From contig JAVBOY010000022.1 of assembly GCA_031550085.1 (NCBI GenBank), positions 73,339-137,338 of the forward strand: a DNA stretch of 64,000 nucleotides, written 5' to 3'. Position numbers and translations under genes: made by a program. This document shows, piece by piece, positions 58,816 to 64,000 of the stretch. Position 1 is the first letter of the stretch. The number at the start of each line of letters is the position of its first letter. Source of the stretch: UBA4417 sp031550085 (GTDB lineage Bacteria; Bacteroidota; Bacteroidia; Bacteroidales; UBA4417). The notes beneath the pieces are model-generated. The model worked only from the letters and a program-made list of their open reading frames with translations. It ran no database searches and was not told the DNA's origin.

Positions 58816-60729
58816 ATGGGAAAAATAATAGGAATAGACTTAGGAACCACAAACTCTTGTGTATCCGTCATGGAAGGCAACGAACCGGTTGTCATTCCGA
58901 ATAGCGAAGGACGCCGCACCACGCCCTCCATTGTGGCATTTACCGAAAATGGCGAGCGTAAAGTGGGCGATCCGGCCAAGCGCCAGGCCATTACCAATCC
59001 GAAAAAAACCGTTTATTCGATCAAACGCTTTATGGGTGAAACGTTCGACCAGGTGACCAATGAAGTGGGACGTGTTCCGTACGAAGTGGTCAAAGGCGAT
59101 AACAACACCCCCCGTGTTAAAATCGACGACCGCCTCTATACGCCGCAGGAAATATCGGCCGTGATCCTTCAAAAAATGAAGAAAACCGCCGAAGATTACT
59201 TGGGACAAACCATTACCGAAGCCGTTATTACGGTTCCCGCTTACTTTAGCGATTCGCAACGCCAGGCCACCAAGGAGGCCGGTGAAATAGCCGGATTGAC
59301 TGTAAAACGGATTATCAACGAGCCGACCGCAGCCGCATTGGCATATGGTTTGGACAAAAAGAACAAAGACATCAAAGTGGCCGTATTCGATTTGGGGGGC
59401 GGTACCTTCGATATCTCCATTTTGGAATTGGGCGACGGCGTTTTTGAAGTCAAATCCACCAACGGAAATACCCATTTGGGCGGCGACGATTTCGACCAAC
59501 GCGTGATCGACTGGTTGGCCGAAGAATTTAAAAAAGACGAAGGCATCGACTTGCGCAAAGACGCCATGGCCTTGCAACGTTTGAAAGAAGCATCCGAAAA
59601 GGCAAAAATCGAACTTTCGAGTTCTTCTTCGACCGAAATCAACCTGCCTTACATCATGCCCGTGGATGGCATTCCCAAGCATTTGGTCCGTTCGCTTTCG
59701 CGCGCCAAATTCGAGCAACTGATCGATGATTTGGTCAAAGCCACGGTGGAACCTTGCCGCAAAGCGTTGCAAGATGCCGGATTGACCGCTTCGCAAATCG
59801 ACGATGTGATTTTGGTGGGCGGATCTACCCGGATTCCGATCATTCAAAAAACGGTGGAAGATTTCTTCGGAAAAACACCTTCCAAAGGCGTGAATCCGGA
59901 TGAAGTAGTAGCTGTCGGCGCGGCCATTCAAGGCGGCGTATTGACCGGAGAAGTAAAAGATGTGTTGTTGTTGGATGTCACCCCGCTTTCGTTGGGAATC
60001 GAAACCATGGGCGGCGTGATGACCAAATTAATCGATGCCAACACCACCATTCCCACCAAGAAAAGCGAAACCTTCAGCACGGCCTCGGACAATCAGCCTT
60101 CGGTTGAAATCCATATCCTGCAAGGCGAACGCCCCATGGTGGCCGGAAACAAAAGTTTGGGACGCTTCCATCTGGATGGCATTCCACCGGCGCCGCGCGG
60201 CATTCCGCAAATCGAAGTGACCTTCGATATCGATGCCAACGGAATTTTGCATGTAACGGCCAAAGACAAAGCCACCGGCAAATCGCAAGAAATCCGGATC
60301 GAAGCTTCGTCGGGTTTGAGCGATGAAGAAATCAAACGCATGAAAACCGAAGCCGAAGCCAATGCCGAAGCCGACAAAAAGATGAAGGAAGAAGTGGAGA
60401 AGATCAATACGGCCGATTCGTTGATTTTCCAAACTGAAAAGCAACTGAAAGAGTATGGCGATAAATTGCCGGCCGACAAAAAGGCCCCGATCGAGCAAGC
60501 GTTGAATTCGTTGCGCGAAGCGCATAAAAACCGCAACCTGGCGGAAATCGACACGGCGATGGCCGCGCTGAACACCGCTTGGCAAGCCGCCAGCGAAGAA
60601 ATGTATAAAGCTTCGCAAGACGGCGGACAACAAGCCCCCGGCGCTGATCAACAACAACCGCATGCCCATACCAATGCCCAACCCGAAAATCCGGATGTCA
60701 CGGATGTGGATTTTGAGGAAGTAAAATAA
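58816..60729 (+). CDS. dnaK: Chaperone DnaK (Hsp70)
   Basis: 637 residues, full length. The three Hsp70 signatures are present: IGIDLGTTNSCV, VFDLGGGTFDISIL and VILVGGSTRIPIIQ. The substrate-binding domain follows the linker DVLLLDVTPLSLGIE, and the C-terminal tail ends in the acidic NPDVTDVDFEEVK typical of Bacteroidota DnaK. It folds proteins with DnaJ and GrpE, whose genes are not adjacent. No CIRCE-type inverted repeat is seen upstream in the 202-base gap after hflX. A terminator follows. Confidence 0.98.
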   Translation: MGKIIGIDLGTTNSCVSVMEGNEPVVIPNSEGRRTTPSIVAFTENGERKVGDPAKRQAITNPKKTVYSIKRFMGETFDQVTNEVGRVPYEVVKGDNNTPRVKIDDRLYTPQEISAVILQKMKKTAEDYLGQTITEAVITVPAYFSDSQRQATKEAGEIAGLTVKRIINEPTAAALAYGLDKKNKDIKVAVFDLGGGTFDISILELGDGVFEVKSTNGNTHLGGDDFDQRVIDWLAEEFKKDEGIDLRKDAMALQRLKEASEKAKIELSSSSSTEINLPYIMPVDGIPKHLVRSLSRAKFEQLIDDLVKATVEPCRKALQDAGLTASQIDDVILVGGSTRIPIIQKTVEDFFGKTPSKGVNPDEVVAVGAAIQGGVLTGEVKDVLLLDVTPLSLGIETMGGVMTKLIDANTTIPTKKSETFSTASDNQPSVEIHILQGERPMVAGNKSLGRFHLDGIPPAPRGIPQIEVTFDIDANGILHVTAKDKATGKSQEIRIEASSGLSDEEIKRMKTEAEANAEADKKMKEEVEKINTADSLIFQTEKQLKEYGDKLPADKKAPIEQALNSLREAHKNRNLAEIDTAMAALNTAWQAASEEMYKASQDGGQQAPGADQQQPHAHTNAQPENPDVTDVDFEEVK

Positions 60730-60761
60730 CCACTTAAAACAACCAATAATTAAAAATAGTC

Positions 60762-60797
60762 AATCCGCAGTAAATGAAATATTTGCTGCGGATTTTC
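60762..60797 (+). terminator. Terminator after dnaK
   Basis: AATCCGCAG...CTGCGGATT with an inner AAATGAAATATTT pairing, followed by a TTCTTTT tract, 33 bases after the stop codon. Confidence 0.85.
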
Positions 60798-60820
60798 TTT
60801 TATGTGTTTATGTATTTTTA

Positions 60821-60866
60821 TTTGTATATATCGTTTTTTTATAGTACATTTGTATCATAAATGTAC
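60821..60866 (+). promoter_or_regulatory. Promoter with overlapping palindromic operator
   Basis: TTTG at 60821-60824 and TACATTTG at 60845-60852, 20 bases apart, form a canonical promoter. The -7 box is embedded in an inverted repeat, GTACATTT (60844-60851) and AAATGTAC (60859-60866), with seven bases between the arms. A dimeric regulator binding here would block the promoter; the HTH protein encoded next is the obvious candidate. Confidence 0.72.
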
Positions 60867-60939
60867 CGGTCGTTAATCGGATATAATATGGCTCTTATGA
60901 AATCTTAAAATATTCTACTCATACATAATCGGCGATAAT

Positions 60940-61512
60940 ATGGGGTTTAGTCAACTGAAAATACCAAAAATATGTGAGCAATGCGGAAAGCCTTTTGAAG
61001 CGAAGACTGTATACACCCGCTTTTGCAGTCAGTACTGTGGAACCAAGGCGAGCAGAGAGCGGAAAAAGAATGAACGCGAAGAAGAACGCAAACAGCAAAT
61101 TCTGCAAGAAAGCGCCGCCACCATTGCCGATATACAAACCCGCCCATACATAACCGTCACCGAAGCAACTGTTTTATTCGGCATATCCAAAAATACCATC
61201 CACCGCCTCATCAAAGCAGGGAAAATCCCCGCTGTTAATTTAGGCGAACGCCTTACCCGTGTCAGCCGCCAACATATCGAGGCTATGTTTACCGCTGTGG
61301 TTATTCCCGAAAAGCCGCAAGAAATGCCTGTCAAATTGGAATACGAACCCGACGAATGTTACACAATAAATGAAATATCCGAAAAATTTGGCGTTTCATT
61401 ATCTACCGTTGATAAAACAATCCGCCGAAACAGCATACCCAAACGGCAAGTAGGCAAATTTGTATATGTGCCCAAAGAACAAATTGACAAAATATTCGCA
61501 GGAAAACGATAA
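60940..61512 (+). CDS. Zinc-ribbon protein with two excisionase-type HTH domains
   Basis: 190 residues. An N-terminal zinc ribbon has C12-x-x-C15 and C29-x-x-x-C33 (ICEQCGKPFE, RFCSQYCG). A charged linker follows. Then come two MerR/excisionase-like helix-turn-helix domains: residues 70-117 (YITVTEATVLFGISKNTIHRLIKAGKIPAV) and 140-187 (CYTINEISEKFGVSLSTVDKTIRRNSIPKR). Excisionase-type HTH proteins steer recombination and often regulate integrases. The recombinase gene starts six bases later, so the two are surely co-expressed. Confidence 0.88.
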   Translation: MGFSQLKIPKICEQCGKPFEAKTVYTRFCSQYCGTKASRERKKNEREEERKQQILQESAATIADIQTRPYITVTEATVLFGISKNTIHRLIKAGKIPAVNLGERLTRVSRQHIEAMFTAVVIPEKPQEMPVKLEYEPDECYTINEISEKFGVSLSTVDKTIRRNSIPKRQVGKFVYVPKEQIDKIFAGKR

Positions 61513-61518
61513 CCGCCC

Positions 61519-62766
61519 ATGAAAGAACTCACAAACACCAAAGTCACTGTCCGGCTGCGCAAAGCCGAAGACCGCAAAGAATGGTATCTATACATCGAAA
61601 GTTATCCCGTATTTGTGGCAGGCAAGAAAGAACCTGAGCGTGTCCGCGAATACCTGAACCGCAGTGTTACCACGGTAGAATGGGACAAAAAGCGCACCGC
61701 CCGCACTGACACAGACGGAAGCAAAACCTACAAACCCAAGCGCGATGAAAACGGTATCATTATTTGCCGAAGCGACAAAGACCGCGAAAGCATGCTTTAT
61801 GCCGACGGCGTCCGTAAACTTCGCCAAAAAGAATACGATAACGCCGATTTATACAGCGATACCGAAGCAGCCCAAGCCGAACAAAAAGAACGCTCACAAC
61901 AAAATTTCATAGAATACTTTAGGGAAGCAGCCAAAAAACGCCATGCCAACAGTTCCGAATCCATTCGTGTAAATTGGCGGCGTGTGGGTGAATTGCTACA
62001 ATTATTTGCGGGCGACACACTTTTATTTTCCAAGATTGACCTGAAAACCGCTGAAGATTTCAGGCGTTATCTTGCAGCCGCCCCTTGTGGTGGCGGCAAG
62101 AGTGGAACTATTTCGCAAAATACCGCCGCCACCTATTTCTCTATATTTAAAGCCGCACTCAAACAAGCCTTTATCGACGGTTACCTCACCATAGATTTAT
62201 CCGCCAAAATCAAAGGCATACAAGAAAAAGAAACACAACGCGAATTTCTCACCGTTGAAGAACTCAATGCGCTTGCGGCTACGCCTTGCGACTATGCCGA
62301 CCTCAAACGCGCTGCTCTTTTTTCGGCACTCACAGGCTTGCGTCATTGCGATATTCAAAAACTACAATGGAAAGAAGTTACCACTGTAGGCCAACAAGCC
62401 CGCGTTCACTTCACCCAACAGAAAACCAAAGGCGTAGAATACATGCCCATTTCGCAGCAAGCCATGCAACTGTGTGGTGAGCGGCGCAAACCCGAACAGT
62501 TGGTATTTGAAGATTTACCCGACCCCGCTTGGATTTCAAAACCACTCAAACGGTGGGTAGCCGCCGCAGGTATCAGCAAAAAAATCACATTCCATTGCTT
62601 CCGGCACACCTTTGCCACCCTACAATTAAGCAATGGAACCGATATTTATACCGTCAGCAAAATGTTAGGGCACACCAATGTGAAAACAACACAAGTGTAT
62701 GCCAAGGTAATCGACGAAAAGAAAAATAAAGCCGCCCACGCCATTAAGTTAGATATCAAACTATAA
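61519..62766 (+). CDS. Tyrosine recombinase/integrase
   Basis: 415 residues. An N-terminal arm-binding region (VRLRKAEDRKEWYLYIESYPV) and a core-binding SAM-like domain (about 125-235) precede the catalytic domain. The catalytic residues are visible: R275 in ALTGLRHCDIQKLQW, H359-x-x-R362-H363 in FHCFRHTFATL, H385 in KMLGHTNVKTT and the nucleophile Y394 in TTQVYAKV. This is the integrase layout of Bacteroidota conjugative or mobilisable elements. With its HTH partner it marks the likely edge of an integrated element beginning after dnaK. Confidence 0.94.
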   Translation: MKELTNTKVTVRLRKAEDRKEWYLYIESYPVFVAGKKEPERVREYLNRSVTTVEWDKKRTARTDTDGSKTYKPKRDENGIIICRSDKDRESMLYADGVRKLRQKEYDNADLYSDTEAAQAEQKERSQQNFIEYFREAAKKRHANSSESIRVNWRRVGELLQLFAGDTLLFSKIDLKTAEDFRRYLAAAPCGGGKSGTISQNTAATYFSIFKAALKQAFIDGYLTIDLSAKIKGIQEKETQREFLTVEELNALAATPCDYADLKRAALFSALTGLRHCDIQKLQWKEVTTVGQQARVHFTQQKTKGVEYMPISQQAMQLCGERRKPEQLVFEDLPDPAWISKPLKRWVAAAGISKKITFHCFRHTFATLQLSNGTDIYTVSKMLGHTNVKTTQVYAKVIDEKKNKAAHAIKLDIKL

Positions 62767-62770
62767 CAGC

Positions 62771-64000
62771 ATGAACCTAACCATATACAACAACCTGTTG
62801 CACGGAAGCCTGCGTCCGCAAAGCGAACAGCAAATAAACAATTACAAAGAAATTGCCCATTTATTGGACAAACACCCCGATACATTAGCCGAAATAGAAA
62901 ACTTGCTTACACAAGTTTTAGGTAAAAACCTTGCTGTCAATTTCAATACCGACGCGCCGGTAAACATCAACCAATACCTTATAACACCAACTTACACACC
63001 TGTTGAGGTAGATTATTTCCCGCCCGAAATCACATTGCCTTTACCCAACACACAAACACCCGCGCAACGCTTCTACAATTTTATCATTACCAACGAAGCG
63101 CGGCGCATCAAACTGCGTTTGCTGCAAGCCGTCGAAATCTTACAAGACGACATTTGCACCAAAGAAGAAATCAAAAACACTCTTTCGCAACTTGCACGCT
63201 ACGCTAAAAACATAAACGAAGAAACACAACCCAACGGAATATATTCCGCTTTGCTTACGCAAATCGTCAAACTATACTTTGAAATCACTATCATATTCGA
63301 CACACTACTTACCGAAAAAGATTTTTATTCCTTTACCGATTTTTACGCCTTACGCCTCAATCAACAACCCGACAGCAGTGCAATAACCGCCTATCAAAAA
63401 GCATTGCACATACACCAAGCACAACGCTTATGTTCGGCTTTTGACAACGCCGCTGCACAAAACCTTTTGCCTCAACTATACAGCGAACTTGCGCAAACAC
63501 CCGCAGACAACACGCTTATAGCAGTTACCTGTGCGCTCGAAAACGCTGTTTTCTTGCAGCACACAAACACCACAATTCCACCAATTGCCGAACTTGCAAC
63601 CGCCGAGTTTTCCAAGGACATTGTAAAAGCCCAAAAACAAACCTTTAACAACCAATTAAACGCTCTTTCAAATCCGCGCGAAGCATTGATACAAATAGAA
63701 AGCGCAATCGACAATTTGCCCGTTTTCCCCACAACTACGCCCGAAACCATCGCTTTGCTCGTTTCGTCCGTGCCTCGCCAACTAAACAGTTGGCTTGTCG
63801 AACAAAAAGAAATATACAAGACAAATGCCTCACAAATGTTTGTTCCTACTATGCCCAATCAACCGGCAAAAACAACCACTCCTAAAACCACCAAGAGCAA
63901 AGCAAATCCGCAACAACAGAAAAATACGGCACAAAAACTTATCAATTTTCTTTCGGGCTACAACCTGAAGAACGAAAAAATAATGCCCGATGACAATTTT
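62771..64000 (+). CDS. Protein of unknown function, C-terminus cut by window edge
   Basis: An ATG at 62771, four bases after the integrase stop, opens a frame that continues to the window edge (410 codons). It reads MNLTIYNNLLHGSLRPQSEQ and is hydrophilic, rich in Asn, Gln and Thr, with long helical stretches (FYNFIITNEARRIKLRLLQAVEIL) and a low-complexity linker near the end (NQPAKTTTPKTTKSKANPQQ). No signal peptide, membrane segment or known motif is recognised. It is in one operon with the HTH and integrase genes and so is probably an element-encoded protein. Confidence 0.8.
   Translation, partial: MNLTIYNNLLHGSLRPQSEQQINNYKEIAHLLDKHPDTLAEIENLLTQVLGKNLAVNFNTDAPVNINQYLITPTYTPVEVDYFPPEITLPLPNTQTPAQRFYNFIITNEARRIKLRLLQAVEILQDDICTKEEIKNTLSQLARYAKNINEETQPNGIYSALLTQIVKLYFEITIIFDTLLTEKDFYSFTDFYALRLNQQPDSSAITAYQKALHIHQAQRLCSAFDNAAAQNLLPQLYSELAQTPADNTLIAVTCALENAVFLQHTNTTIPPIAELATAEFSKDIVKAQKQTFNNQLNALSNPREALIQIESAIDNLPVFPTTTPETIALLVSSVPRQLNSWLVEQKEIYKTNASQMFVPTMPNQPAKTTTPKTTKSKANPQQQKNTAQKLINFLSGYNLKNEKIMPDDNF

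Overview
The window is chromosomal DNA from a member of the Bacteroidota, most likely order Bacteroidales. This rests on many Bacteroidota-type promoters (-7 box TAnnTTTG, often with a TTG or TTTG box about 20 bases upstream), weak or absent Shine-Dalgarno sequences, two proteins with type IX secretion sorting domains, Omp28-like and lamin-tail-like secreted proteins, a fused E1 2-oxoacid dehydrogenase, and sodium-pump decarboxylase subunits. I cannot name the genus. No rRNA, tRNA or CRISPR array was seen.

Layout. 1-9.8 kb, mostly minus strand: a cut-off secreted lamin-tail-like protein, aspA, a META lipoprotein, a C1-type peptidase, pckA, an envelope protein, a 42-residue lipoprotein and an M20 dipeptidase. 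10-13.6 kb, plus strand: a small membrane protein overlapping oadB, then an AbiE-type toxin-antitoxin pair. 13.6-20.6 kb, minus strand: crcB-tlpA-like-lpxH, then riboflavin genes (ribD-ribE-ribBA, then ribH) behind an FMN riboswitch with a terminator touching the ribD start codon. 20.7-30.2 kb: zinc-ribbon protein, class A beta-lactamase, M3 peptidase, two lipoproteins, a CcoI-like P-type ATPase and a T9SS cargo protein. 30.7-44.2 kb: an unpaired histidine kinase, OsmC, a solitary adenine DNA methyltransferase, a thioesterase, an RlmL-like rRNA methyltransferase with a 12-copy 16-residue repeat tail, miaB, ssb, purC, YceI, and mrp-nifU-PPTase. 44.3-58.6 kb: secreted and envelope proteins, fused E1, a serine hydrolase, a VOC/SRPBCC cluster, DUF1697 and hflX. 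58.8-64 kb: dnaK, then the probable edge of an integrative element (double-HTH regulator behind a palindromic operator, tyrosine recombinase, and an unrecognised gene cut by the window end).

The most striking unexplained signal is a modular family of intergenic repeats. At least nine spacers (about 3.6, 16.0, 17.0, 30.3, 34.5, 38.3, 53.0, 53.8 and 56.2 kb) are built almost wholly from the same short blocks. These are reiterated GTTTAATTG/GTTGAACTG words, GTGAACAGTGAAGGGTGAAATG words, a 38-base AT-rich block ending in TCGCATA, and a CTAGTCTACT edge block. One pair forms a 145-base inverted repeat with two mismatches around the VOC/SRPBCC cassette. Text resembling the same blocks is translated in frame inside the RlmL-like protein. 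Two elements sit between a stop codon and a good intrinsic terminator, so they are probably transcribed as 3' UTRs.

A second signal is three genes (mrp, hflX, the histidine kinase) whose TAnnTTTG box ends exactly four bases before the ATG, which predicts leaderless mRNAs.
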